Positions 17,178 through 25,576 of a stretch of DNA of 64,000 nt are shown here, one piece after another; within the stretch, counting starts at the first letter, position 1, and each line of letters starts with the position of its first letter. The notes beneath the pieces are model-generated. The model was not told the origin of the DNA. It searched no databases and saw only the letters and a program-made list of their open reading frames with translations. The DNA comes from JAXDMU01 sp963762435. Its GTDB lineage: Bacteria; Pseudomonadota; Alphaproteobacteria; ATCC43930; CGMCC-115725. The translations under genes were made by a program, and so were the position numbers. The stretch spans positions 182,918-246,917 of the forward strand of contig CAVXLN010000040.1 of assembly GCA_963762435.1 (NCBI GenBank). The letters run 5' to 3'.

Positions 17178-18572
17178 ATGGTGTCCAACAGCTGGTCTCC
17201 CGATAGCTGGCGGTTGCGGCCGGTCCAGCAGGCGCCCGAATATCCGGACGCGGCAGCGCTCGAAGGGGTCGAGGCGCATCTCCGGGACTATCCGCCGCTC
17301 GTTTTCGCCGGCGAGGCGCGACGCCTGAAGGCGGCGCTCAAGGATGCCGCCTTCGGCCGTGCCTTCGTGCTGCAGGGCGGCGATTGCGCCGAAAGCTTCG
17401 CCGAGTTCCGCGCCAACAATATCCGCGACACCTTCCGCGTCATGCTGCAGATGGCGGTGGTGCTGACCTTCGGGGCCGCCTGCCCGGTCGTGAAGCTGGG
17501 GCGGCTCGCCGGCCAGTTCGCCAAGCCGCGCTCCCAGCCCAACGAGACGATCGGCGGCGAGAGCCTGCCCTCCTACCGTGGCGACATCATCAACGGCGTC
17601 GAGTTCACCGGCGAGGCGCGGGTGCCCGACCCGCAGCGCATGATCCAGGCCTATAGCCAGTCGGCGGCCACGCTCAATCTGCTGCGCGCCTTCGCCCAGG
17701 GCGGCTATGCCGACCTCCACAAGGTGCATCTCTGGAATCAGGGCTTCGTGGCCCGCTCGCCGCAGGGCGAGCGGTATCGCGAGCTGGCCGACCGGCTGAC
17801 CGAGACGCTCGATTTCATGGCGGCTTGCGGCTTCACCTCGGCGACCAGCCCGCAGATCCGCGAGACCGAGTTCTTCACATCGCACGAGGCGTTGCTCTTG
17901 CCCTATGAGCAGGCGCTGACCCGCGTCGATTCGACGAGCGGCGACTGGTACGATTGCTCGGCACATCTGCTCTGGGTCGGCGACCGCACGCGCCAGCTGG
18001 ATGGCGCCCATGTCGAGTTCCTGCGCGGCGTCACCAACCCGATTGCCTGCAAGGCAGGGCCGAGCCAGACGCCCGACGAGCTTCTGCGCCTCATCGATGT
18101 GCTGAATCCGGAGAACGAGCCGGGCCGGCTGTCGGTCATTGCCCGCATGGGCGCGGACAAGGTGACGGAGTTCCTGCCGCCGCTTCTGGGTGCCGTGAAG
18201 CGCGAAGGGCGCAACGTCGTCTGGATCTGCGACCCGATGCATGGCAACACGCAGACGGCGGGCGGCTATAAGACCCGCTCCTTCGACCGCATCCTCAAGG
18301 AGGTGCGCGGCTTCTTCGAAGCGCATCGCGCCGAAGGCACCCACGCCGCCGGCGTTCATTTCGAGATGACCGGCCAGGATGTGACCGAATGCATCGGCGG
18401 TGCCCAGGCGATCACGGAATCGAGCCTCGGCGACCGCTATCACACACATTGCGATCCACGGCTCAATGCCAGCCAGTCGCTCGAGCTCGCCTTCCAGATC
18501 GCGGAGGAGTTGAAGCACTGGCGGAGTGCCGCGGGGCGCCCGACGCCGTCGGCCATCGCGGCGGCCTCGTAA
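17178..18572 (+). CDS. aroG: Class II 3-deoxy-7-phosphoheptulonate (DAHP) synthase
   Basis: A 464-residue enzyme of the class II (plant/Mycobacterium-like) DAHP synthase family, which condenses phosphoenolpyruvate and erythrose 4-phosphate as the first step of the shikimate pathway. Motifs include LQGGDCAESFAEF near the N-terminus, RLAGQFAKPRS, GLLLRID-type ...SCKAGPSQTP, WICDPMHGNT and HFEMTGQDVTECIGG. The start ATG lies 6 bases after the gor stop and is followed by SWSPDSWR, which is typical of family N-termini. Regulation by aromatic amino acids is known for some relatives but cannot be judged here. Confidence 0.93.
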   Translation: MVSNSWSPDSWRLRPVQQAPEYPDAAALEGVEAHLRDYPPLVFAGEARRLKAALKDAAFGRAFVLQGGDCAESFAEFRANNIRDTFRVMLQMAVVLTFGAACPVVKLGRLAGQFAKPRSQPNETIGGESLPSYRGDIINGVEFTGEARVPDPQRMIQAYSQSAATLNLLRAFAQGGYADLHKVHLWNQGFVARSPQGERYRELADRLTETLDFMAACGFTSATSPQIRETEFFTSHEALLLPYEQALTRVDSTSGDWYDCSAHLLWVGDRTRQLDGAHVEFLRGVTNPIACKAGPSQTPDELLRLIDVLNPENEPGRLSVIARMGADKVTEFLPPLLGAVKREGRNVVWICDPMHGNTQTAGGYKTRSFDRILKEVRGFFEAHRAEGTHAAGVHFEMTGQDVTECIGGAQAITESSLGDRYHTHCDPRLNASQSLELAFQIAEELKHWRSAAGRPTPSAIAAAS

Positions 18573-18588
18573 CAGCGGGGAGACGATC

Positions 18589-19611
18589 GTGCCGGCAGCC
18601 TTTCCCATCACCGAACACACGGTCAAGACGGCGCGGCATACGAGCTTCTATCTCGCCTGCGGGGCCGAGGATGCGCCGCTCATCATCTTCGTCCATGGCT
18701 GGCCCGAGCTGTCGATCAGCTGGCGGCATCAGCTGCCGGTCTTTGCGGCCCTCGGTTTCCGCTGCGTCGCCCCCGACATGCGCGGCTATGGACGGTCGAC
18801 GGTCCATCCGCGGCATGAGGATTACGCGATCGCCGAGATGGTCCAGGACATGGTCGAGCTCATCGACGCGCAGGGTCGCGAGCGCGCGGTCTGGGTCGGG
18901 CATGATTGGGGCAGCCCGGTCGTCTGGAGCCTGGCGAGCCATCATCCGGAGCGCTGCTTCGGTGTTGCCAGCCTCTGCATTCCCTATCTGCCGGACGGCT
19001 TCGCGCTGCCCAACCTGCTACCGCTGGTCGATCGCTCGGTCTATCCCGAAGCCGAGTTTCCGGCCGGGCAGTGGGACTACATGTTCTTCTACGAGGAGAG
19101 CTTCCCCAAGGCCGTGGCAGGATTCGAGGCCGATATCCGCAATGCGGTGAAGGCGATCTTCCGATCCGGTAATCCCGCGGCCAAGGGCAAGCCGTCGCGG
19201 ACAGCGTATATGCGCGCGCAGGGCGGCTGGTTCGGCGGCGGTGCCGCCCCTGATCTGCCGATGGACGAGAAGGTGCTGACCGAGACCGATCTCTCGCAGT
19301 ATGTCTCCGCCCTCGAGCGGAACGGCTTCTTCGGGCCGGATTCCTGGTACATGAACCATGCCCGCAATATGGAATACGCCAACCACGCCAAGGATGGCGG
19401 GCGCTTGAGCCTGCCCGTGCTCTTCCTCCACGGCGCCTATGACTATACCTGCGAGACCATGACCTCCGGCCTCGCCGAGCCGATACGGCGGGCCTGTGCC
19501 AAGCTGACCGAGGTGGTGGTGCCGTCCGGCCATTGGATGGCCCAGGAAAAGCCGGTTGCGGTCAATGCCGCCCTCGCGAAATGGCTGGCGGCCGAGGGCT
19601 GGATTCCCTGA
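18589..19611 (+). CDS. Alpha/beta hydrolase, epoxide-hydrolase-like
   Basis: A 340-residue protein. It has the HGWPE oxyanion motif (VHGWPE), the nucleophile elbow GHDWGS with Asp as nucleophile, a lid domain with Tyr residues (about 130-260), a catalytic acid in LHGAYDYTC and the catalytic His in PSGHWMAQEKP. The HGxP plus Asp-nucleophile set is that of soluble epoxide hydrolases and haloalkane dehalogenases. Substrate unknown. I use a GTG start preceded by GGGGA about 7 bases upstream; the N-terminal segment before it reads as shadow. The last 50 bases overlap the convergent small gene. Confidence 0.82.
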   Translation: MPAAFPITEHTVKTARHTSFYLACGAEDAPLIIFVHGWPELSISWRHQLPVFAALGFRCVAPDMRGYGRSTVHPRHEDYAIAEMVQDMVELIDAQGRERAVWVGHDWGSPVVWSLASHHPERCFGVASLCIPYLPDGFALPNLLPLVDRSVYPEAEFPAGQWDYMFFYEESFPKAVAGFEADIRNAVKAIFRSGNPAAKGKPSRTAYMRAQGGWFGGGAAPDLPMDEKVLTETDLSQYVSALERNGFFGPDSWYMNHARNMEYANHAKDGGRLSLPVLFLHGAYDYTCETMTSGLAEPIRRACAKLTEVVVPSGHWMAQEKPVAVNAALAKWLAAEGWIP

Positions 19612-19981
19612 TCCCGCGCCAAGCCTCGGCATAGGCGAGGATCGCCGCCATCAGTGCGGCATGGTTGGTCTTGAGCCCGACTGCCGATACGGTCAGCCCG
19701 TCGATGCCGAACGCCTTGTTCGTGCCGCGCAACAAGCGCGCGGACCGGGGTCGTGTAAGCGACGCTTCGACGGCCGGGTCGATCGCCAAGACGACGAATT
19801 TCTGACGATGCATTACATCGCCGCCAAGAAATTCCTGCAAGCTGCCCGGCTGGACGGGAATCACATGGAAGGCGATCAAGGCCGCGCCCGCCGTCATAAG
19901 GATGCCCAGGAGCATGAGACCCAGGGGCTTCCCGCGCGAGTAAGTGAGGTCCAGCGTCTGCGACGGATCGATCACCGCCAT
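19562..19981 (-). CDS. STM3941-family-like membrane protein, apparently shortened
   Basis: A 139-residue protein starting MAVIDPSQTLDLTYSRGK. One hydrophobic helix follows (LGLMLLGILMTAGAALIAF). Then comes HRQKFVVLAIDPAVEASL, a basic loop (LRGTNKAFGIDG) and LKTNHAALMAAILAYAEA. The order resembles a family with two N-terminal helices and a PH-like C-terminal domain; here the segment between the first helix and RQKFVVLA is only a dozen residues and seems to lack the second helix and first strands. The stop lies inside the convergent hydrolase gene. The resemblance is from memory, so the family name is tentative. Confidence 0.5.
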   Translation of the reverse strand: MAVIDPSQTLDLTYSRGKPLGLMLLGILMTAGAALIAFHVIPVQPGSLQEFLGGDVMHRQKFVVLAIDPAVEASLTRPRSARLLRGTNKAFGIDGLTVSAVGLKTNHAALMAAILAYAEAWRGIRESSPRPPAISRGRH

Positions 19982-19983
19982 CG

Positions 19984-20679
19984 TTAGATCTCCGCAACCG
20001 CCCGCCTCAGCGCGGCACGCGCCAGCAGCCGGGTCGAATCGAGCGTCGGCAACGGTGAGTTCGCGTCGTTCATGATGAGCGGGATCTCGGTGCAGCCGAG
20101 CACAACGGCGTCGCAGCCCGCGCTTTTCAGGCGCGCGAACATTTGCTGGAAATAGGCGACCGCCTCGGGCCGAAAGATCCCGCGCACCAGCTCGTCCATG
20201 ATGATGCGGTGGATCTCGTCCCGCTCCGCATCGGTCGGGCATAGATGGCCGATGCCGCGCGCTTCGAGCTTCTCGGGATAGACCTCGCTCTCGACGAGCC
20301 AGGCCGTGCCGGTGATACCGAGGTGCCGATATCCGCGCGCCACCGCCGTTTCGGCCACCACCTCCGCGATATGGAGCCAGGGCAGGGGCGAGCGGGGTTC
20401 GACATGGTCCATCGCCTGATGGATCGTGTTGTCCGGGCAGATCAGGAAATCGGCCCCGGCAGCGGCCAGCTTGCGCGCCGAGGACAGCATCAGCTCGCCG
20501 ATGCCGACACGGTCGCCGCGGTCGAGACAACGGGCATAGTCGGCCAGCGAATGAGTGTGCAGCGACAGCTCGGGATGGCCATGCAGGCCGAAAAGCTCGG
20601 CACCCTCGGCCGCGATCGTCCGATAGCAGAGGGCGGCGCCCTCGGCGGAGCAGGCGACGATGCCGATATGCTTGGACAT
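19984..20679 (-). CDS. Aspartate/glutamate racemase family protein
   Basis: A 231-residue enzyme of the Asp/Glu/hydantoin racemase superfamily. The two catalytic positions are seen: the first in LICPDNTIHQAMD (Cys, usual motif CNT) and the second in VVLGCTEIPLIM (Cys). It has HSLADYARCLDRGD and TAWLVESEVYPEKL as in the amino-acid racemase group. The first motif has CPDNT instead of CNT, which is seen in this group. Its ATG overlaps the stop of the acyltransferase gene (TGATG), and a GTG lies one codon upstream. Substrate is unproven. Confidence 0.85.
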   Translation of the reverse strand: MSKHIGIVACSAEGAALCYRTIAAEGAELFGLHGHPELSLHTHSLADYARCLDRGDRVGIGELMLSSARKLAAAGADFLICPDNTIHQAMDHVEPRSPLPWLHIAEVVAETAVARGYRHLGITGTAWLVESEVYPEKLEARGIGHLCPTDAERDEIHRIIMDELVRGIFRPEAVAYFQQMFARLKSAGCDAVVLGCTEIPLIMNDANSPLPTLDSTRLLARAALRRAVAEI

Positions 20680-21761
20680 CACAACACCCGCTGTGCTGCC
20701 GCGGCCTCATCCGGCGGTGCCGCGATCCAGCTGCGCCGGCCGAGCTGCAACGCCCGCTTCTCGATCCCGTGCCAGGAAAGCCAGGCGATCGGCACGGCCA
20801 GCACCATCGAGAGCGCGAAGACCTGCCACCAGGGCAGCTTGTCCCTGGTCGCCCAGACCACGGCCTGCTCGACCGGCCAGCCATAGATATAGAGCCCGTA
20901 GGACAGATCGCCGATCCGGCCGGGCAGGTCGGCGAACGGCGCGTGTCCGCGCGCGAGATAGATGGTGAGATAGCCGCCGAAGAGCGGGAACAGCATGATG
21001 AAGAGATGGAGATAGAGGCTGAGCGCCAGCCCGATCGCCGCGGCGAGAGCAAGGCGCGGGTCGAGCCAGCGATCGCCCAAAAGCCGCATCGCCATGCCGG
21101 CGGCGAAAAAGCCCACGAGCCAAGCCCATTCGCCGAGATCGCCCCAGGATGTCAGCGCCCGCTCGAACCGGACCGCGATCATGCCGAGCAGCAGGAGCCC
21201 GAGGCTGGTCCAAAGCCGGAGCCCGCCGACAAGTCCAAGCAGCAGCACCATCCCATACATGATGAGCTCGTAGCGCAGCGTCCAGAGCGCGCCATTGACG
21301 ACGCGACCGGCCTCGTTGGCGGAGAAGGCGACGCCGGGCAGCGGCGTATCGACGGCGTCGAGCGTGATGTTGTTGGCGAGGAAGCGGCCGAGCCCCGGAT
21401 CGCCGAAATACTCGCTAAGCGGCAAGGTCGTGACGAGAGCCCCCAGCGCCAGCCCGACAAAGAGAAGATTGCCGGCAAGCCCTGGAAAGATGCGCAAGGC
21501 CCGCTTCATCACGAAACGCCAGGCCGAGCCGGTCGAAAGATAACTGCCGGTGACGAGATAGCCGCTGATCGTGAAGAAGACGAAGACGCCGACCAGGCCC
21601 AGCACGGATTGGCCACCCGAAAGCCGCGCAAACCACTCGTTCCCCTCGCTGCCTTCCGTCACCAGGAAAGCGTGCGAGAAGATGACCGACGATGCCGCAC
21701 CGAGGCGCAGCAGGTCGAAATTATTGTGGCGCCGTGGCTCCGACCGGTCGGGACTCAACAC
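20679..21761 (-). CDS. Acyltransferase 3 family membrane protein
   Basis: A 360-residue polytopic protein with about ten hydrophobic segments. It begins with NNFDLLRLGAASSVIFSHAFLV, the typical family start with the conserved His in helix 1, followed by GVFVFFTISGYLVTGSYL and FVMKRALRIFPGLAG with an R-x-x-R basic pair. This family O-acylates surface polysaccharides or other carbohydrates at the cytoplasmic membrane. It abuts the amidohydrolase upstream and overlaps the racemase downstream by one base. The acceptor is unknown. Confidence 0.88.
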   Translation of the reverse strand: MLSPDRSEPRRHNNFDLLRLGAASSVIFSHAFLVTEGSEGNEWFARLSGGQSVLGLVGVFVFFTISGYLVTGSYLSTGSAWRFVMKRALRIFPGLAGNLLFVGLALGALVTTLPLSEYFGDPGLGRFLANNITLDAVDTPLPGVAFSANEAGRVVNGALWTLRYELIMYGMVLLLGLVGGLRLWTSLGLLLLGMIAVRFERALTSWGDLGEWAWLVGFFAAGMAMRLLGDRWLDPRLALAAAIGLALSLYLHLFIMLFPLFGGYLTIYLARGHAPFADLPGRIGDLSYGLYIYGWPVEQAVVWATRDKLPWWQVFALSMVLAVPIAWLSWHGIEKRALQLGRRSWIAAPPDEAAAAQRVL

Positions 21762-22643
21762 CTATTCCTCGAACCCGTAGAGCCGCGCCGGGTTTTCCAC
21801 CAGAATCAAGTGCTGCAGCCTTTCATCCGGCGCCCATTCGCCGAGGAGATCGAGGAGGTCGCCGTCGTTCGACATCGGGCCCTCGATCGCGACATGCGGC
21901 CAGTCCGAGCCCCAGACGAGGCGGGTCGGGTCGGTGTCGACGAGTGCGCGGGCGAATTGGATCGTGTCGCGATAGGGCGGACCTTCATTCGAGATCCGAT
22001 TGGCGCCGCTGAGCTTGACCCAGCAGCGGCCGCCGCGCACGAGCTTCAGCAGCGCCTTGAAGCCTGGATGATGGATGCCGACCACGGCCGGCATGTGGCC
22101 CATATGGTCGATCACGATATCGACCGGCAGATCGCTCAAGCGCGGTGCCAGATCCGGCAGATGCCGCGCATCGATCAGGAGTTGCAGATGCCATTGCCGG
22201 GGTTCGATGCGGCGCGCCAGCGCCTCGATCTGGTCGAGCGGCACGCCGCCGCGGAACAGCACATTGAGGCGCAAGCCCTTCACGCCATTGCCGGCGAGCG
22301 TGTCGAGCGTCTCGTCATCGACATTCTGGTCGACCACGGCGACCCCGCGCAGCGTGTTGCGATGCCGCGCCAGCGCCTGCAGCATGCAGCTGTTGTCGGT
22401 GCCGAACACGCTCGGCTGCACCAGCACGCCGCGCGCCAGCCCCAGACTCTGGAGCATGTGCCGATATGCCGAGAGATTGGCCTCGGGCGGCGTGTAGCTG
22501 CGCTCGGCCCCGAGCGGGAACAGCGCCAGCGGCCCGATGATATGGGCGTGGCAATCGCAGGCATTGTCGGGGATCGCGATCCCGGGCGCATGCGGATTGG
22601 GGTCGGGTCCTTGGCAGGGAGGGGCGTCCTCGTCATCCGACAT
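21762..22643 (-). CDS. Amidohydrolase family protein (PDC-hydrolase-like)
   Basis: A 293-residue TIM-barrel enzyme of the amidohydrolase_2 family. It has NACDCHAHIIGP (metal/active-site His-x-His), VVDQNVDDETLD, VIDHMGHMPA, and WGSDWPHVA with the conserved catalytic Asp. The order and length match 2-pyrone-4,6-dicarboxylate hydrolase (LigI) and related lactonases. No other lignin or protocatechuate pathway gene is nearby, so the substrate is open. It is followed by the acyltransferase with no gap and preceded by the iron-binding protein gene 49 bases away. Confidence 0.87.
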   Translation of the reverse strand: MSDDEDAPPCQGPDPNPHAPGIAIPDNACDCHAHIIGPLALFPLGAERSYTPPEANLSAYRHMLQSLGLARGVLVQPSVFGTDNSCMLQALARHRNTLRGVAVVDQNVDDETLDTLAGNGVKGLRLNVLFRGGVPLDQIEALARRIEPRQWHLQLLIDARHLPDLAPRLSDLPVDIVIDHMGHMPAVVGIHHPGFKALLKLVRGGRCWVKLSGANRISNEGPPYRDTIQFARALVDTDPTRLVWGSDWPHVAIEGPMSNDGDLLDLLGEWAPDERLQHLILVENPARLYGFEE

Positions 22644-22692
22644 TTGGGATCTCCGGGTTCGATCGGCTCTCCGGGCTCATCTGGGCCGGCGG

Positions 22693-23730
22693 CTACTCCC
22701 AGCCGGCTTTCGCCATCACATCCTGTGCCTCGGGCAGAAAACGCCCGAGCTTCGAAATTGCTGCCTTGTCGGCCTTGAATGGGCCTAGCGCCTGCAGCAC
22801 CGGCGCCAGCGGCACGTTCGGCAGGATCGGGAACTCGAAATTCGCCTTGGCGAATTTCTCCTGGATGTCGGCCCGAAGCAGGAAATCGAGCAGCGACTGG
22901 GCCGCCGCCGCGTGCGGCGCCGATTTCATGACACCGGCGCCGACCAGATCGATCTCCGTGCCGCGATTATCCTGGTTGGGAAAGACGAGCTTGAGGCCCG
23001 ACAGGATCTCCGTCTCCGTCACTTTGTCCGACGCCGCGAAGCGCGACCAGTAGCGCGTATTGACCACCGTGATGTCGCCCTCGCCGGCGCTCAGCGCTTC
23101 GAGCTGGTTGCCGTCGCCGCCCTGGGGCGGGCGCGCGAAATTGGCGACGAGGCCGTGCGCCCAGGTCTCGGTATCTTCGGTGCCGTTGGCGGCGATCATC
23201 GAGGCGACCAGGGCGATATTATAGGGGCTGCTGGCCGAGCGCACGATGACCCGGTCGTGGAAGGCGGGATCGGCCAGATCCTCGTAATGCTTGAGGGTGT
23301 CGGGATCGATCTGGCCGTCGCGATAGACGATGACGCGTGCCCAATAGGCCAAGCCGGCCCAGCGGCCATTGGGGTCGCGGAATTCGGGCGATACCGATTT
23401 GACGCCGGCGCTCGCCTCGGCCGGGCGCAGCAGGCCGGCATCGGCGGCGCGCGCCAGGCTCGCCTCGCCGACCAGGATCAGCAGATCGGCAGGCGATTTG
23501 GCCCCTTCCTGCTTCAGCCGCTCGAACAGCGGATCGGTGTCCTCGTCGATCACCTGGACCTCGATGCCGGTCTCCTTGGTGAAGTCGGCGAAGAGCAGCT
23601 TGTCCTCCTCCTGGTGCCGGTCGGAATAGATCGTGACGATGGTGTCGGCCGCCAGCCCTCGCGAGGCCGGGCCGAACGCCATGCCAAGCAGCGCAAGGGC
23701 GATCATCGCCCCCTTCGGCAGTCTCAGCAT
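22693..23730 (-). CDS. Fe(3+) ABC transporter substrate-binding protein
   Basis: A 345-residue periplasmic binding protein with a signal peptide ending at GLAADT. The mature part follows the FbpA/FutA/IdiA pattern: IVTIYSDRHQEEDKLLFADF, EVQVIDEDTDPLFERLKQEG, SPADLLILVGEASLARA, VIVRSASSPYNIALVAS and NTRYWSRF (tyrosines typical of iron ligands). It captures ferric iron in the periplasm. The usual permease and ATPase genes do not follow, so it is an orphan here. It leads a run of five minus-strand genes. I start at the ATG of the signal peptide. Confidence 0.9.
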   Translation of the reverse strand: MLRLPKGAMIALALLGMAFGPASRGLAADTIVTIYSDRHQEEDKLLFADFTKETGIEVQVIDEDTDPLFERLKQEGAKSPADLLILVGEASLARAADAGLLRPAEASAGVKSVSPEFRDPNGRWAGLAYWARVIVYRDGQIDPDTLKHYEDLADPAFHDRVIVRSASSPYNIALVASMIAANGTEDTETWAHGLVANFARPPQGGDGNQLEALSAGEGDITVVNTRYWSRFAASDKVTETEILSGLKLVFPNQDNRGTEIDLVGAGVMKSAPHAAAAQSLLDFLLRADIQEKFAKANFEFPILPNVPLAPVLQALGPFKADKAAISKLGRFLPEAQDVMAKAGWE

Positions 23731-23844
23731 CGGCGTATGATTCCTTCGCGGCTGGGCTGTCGGGAGCCCTCGATCCATTCGATATATCCCGGCCTTCGGT
23801 CCGCTGCATAGGTTGTTGGCGGGGCGGCCCGGCGCCGGGTCAAG

Positions 23845-23873
23845 TTGACAGTGGGGCAGCGGGTTCCTAGGGT
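23845..23873 (+). promoter_or_regulatory. Probable sigma-70 promoter of nadE
   Basis: TTGACA (23845-23850), a 17-base spacer and TAGGGT (23868-23873) precede the nadE start by 29 bases. The -35 is perfect, while the -10 is weak. Confidence 0.55.
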
Positions 23874-23902
23874 CGCCCCCTCGGCTTTCAGCAGGATCGA
23901 AG

Positions 23903-25576
23903 ATGGTGCCCAATTCGGATCGCCTGGTCATCGCCTTGGCGCAGCTCGACCCGACCGTGGGCGATGTCGCCGGTAATGTCGCGAAGCTCAAGGCAGCGCT
24001 CGCGACCGCGCGCGGGCAGGGGGCCGATCTCCTGGTCAGCTCCGAGCTTTTCGTCGCCGGATATCCGCCCGAGGATCTGGTGTTGAAGCCGGCCTTCCTC
24101 GATGCCTGCGCCGAGGCGGTCAAGGAGCTCGCTGCCGAGACCGCCGATGGCGGCACGGCGCTGCTCGTCGGTGCGCCCTGGCGCGACGAAGGCCATGTCC
24201 ACAACGCCGCCCTGCTCCTGGATCGCGGCGAGGTCCGCGCCGTGCGGTTCAAGCACGAGCTGCCGAACTACGGCGTGTTCGACGAGGTGCGGGTGTTCAA
24301 GCCGGGCGCCTTGCCCGGCCCGATCGCGTTCCGCGGCGTCAGGCTCGGCGTCATGGTCTGCGAGGATATGTGGTTCCCGGACGTGACCGAGACGCTCGAG
24401 GAATCGGGAGCGCAGCTGCTCATCGTGCTGAACGGCTCGCCGTTCGAAAGCGACAAGCAGGATCAGCGGCTGCAGCTCGCGATTCAGCGGGTCAAGGAAA
24501 GCGGCCTGGCGCTGCTCTATGTCAATCAGGTGTGCGGCCAGGACGAGCTGGTGTTCGACGGCGCCTCCTTTGTGCTCGACCGGGCGAACAAGCTCTGCGT
24601 GCAGGCGCCGTCCTTCGCCCAGGCTGTGATCCCCACATTCTGGCGCCTCGATGACGAGGAGAAATGGGATGTCGAGCCGGGCGCCATGACGGCGCCGGCC
24701 GAAGGGCTCGAGGCCGTCTATCAGGCGCTGGTGCTGGGTCTCAGGGATTATGTCGGCAAGAACTGGTTTCCCGGCATCGTGCTTGGCCTCTCGGGCGGTA
24801 TCGATTCCGCCTTGTCGGTGGCGATCGCCGCCGATGCGCTCGGGCCGGACAAGGTCCATACCGTGATGATGCCCTCGCGCTACACCTCAGAGGATAGCCT
24901 CGAGGACGCGGCCGAGACGGCACGGCTGTGCGGTGTCGAGCTCCGCTCGATCGATATCGAGCCGGCGGTTCAGGCGTTCGGCGCGATGCTTGCGCCGTCC
25001 TTCGTCGGCCGCGCGCCGGACATCACCGAGGAGAATCTGCAGTCCCGCGCGCGCGGCATGGCGCTCATGGCTCTCTCCAACAAGTTCGGCTGGATGGTGC
25101 TGTCGACCGGCAACAAGTCCGAGGTGTCGGTGGGATATGCCACGCTCTATGGCGATATGTGCGGCGGCTATAATGTGCTGAAGGACGTCTACAAGATGAC
25201 GGTGTTCGCGCTGTCGCGCTGGCGCAACGCGAACCGGCCGGCCGGCGCGCTCGGGCCGGAGGGGCCGGTCATGCCGGAGCGCGTCATCACCAAGCCGCCG
25301 ACGGCCGAGCTGCGCGCCAATCAGAAGGACCAGGATTCGCTGCCGCCCTACGAGGTGCTCGACGCGATCCTTGAAGAGCTGATCGAGCATGAGCGGACGG
25401 TCGACGAGATCGCGGCCAAGGGCCATGACCGCGACACCGTGCTCGCCGTCTGGAAGCTCTTGGATCGCGCCGAATATAAGCGCCGGCAGGCAGCCCCCGG
25501 CGTCAAGACCACGAGCCGCGCCTTCGGCCGGGACCGGCGCTATCCGATCACCAACGCCTTCCAGGGGCGCAAGTGA
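23903..25576 (+). CDS. nadE: NAD+ synthase, glutamine-hydrolysing
   Basis: A 557-residue two-domain enzyme that makes NAD+ from deamido-NAD+ with ATP and glutamine. The N-terminal nitrilase-type glutaminase has Glu48 (SSELFVAGYPPEDL), Lys in FKHELPNYGVFDE, and Cys in GVMVCEDMWFPD. The C-terminal synthetase domain has the ATP-binding GLSGGIDSALS near residue 300 and STGNKSEVSVGYATLYGDM. The length is typical of the glutamine-dependent form. Its stop overlaps the GTG start of gltX (GTGA), so these two are coupled. Confidence 0.95.
   Translation: MVPNSDRLVIALAQLDPTVGDVAGNVAKLKAALATARGQGADLLVSSELFVAGYPPEDLVLKPAFLDACAEAVKELAAETADGGTALLVGAPWRDEGHVHNAALLLDRGEVRAVRFKHELPNYGVFDEVRVFKPGALPGPIAFRGVRLGVMVCEDMWFPDVTETLEESGAQLLIVLNGSPFESDKQDQRLQLAIQRVKESGLALLYVNQVCGQDELVFDGASFVLDRANKLCVQAPSFAQAVIPTFWRLDDEEKWDVEPGAMTAPAEGLEAVYQALVLGLRDYVGKNWFPGIVLGLSGGIDSALSVAIAADALGPDKVHTVMMPSRYTSEDSLEDAAETARLCGVELRSIDIEPAVQAFGAMLAPSFVGRAPDITEENLQSRARGMALMALSNKFGWMVLSTGNKSEVSVGYATLYGDMCGGYNVLKDVYKMTVFALSRWRNANRPAGALGPEGPVMPERVITKPPTAELRANQKDQDSLPPYEVLDAILEELIEHERTVDEIAAKGHDRDTVLAVWKLLDRAEYKRRQAAPGVKTTSRAFGRDRRYPITNAFQGRK

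Noticed and set aside
20769..22778. Plus-strand 669-codon open frame over the acyltransferase and amidohydrolase genes
   Set aside because: Antisense shadow; both minus-strand genes have full family motifs.
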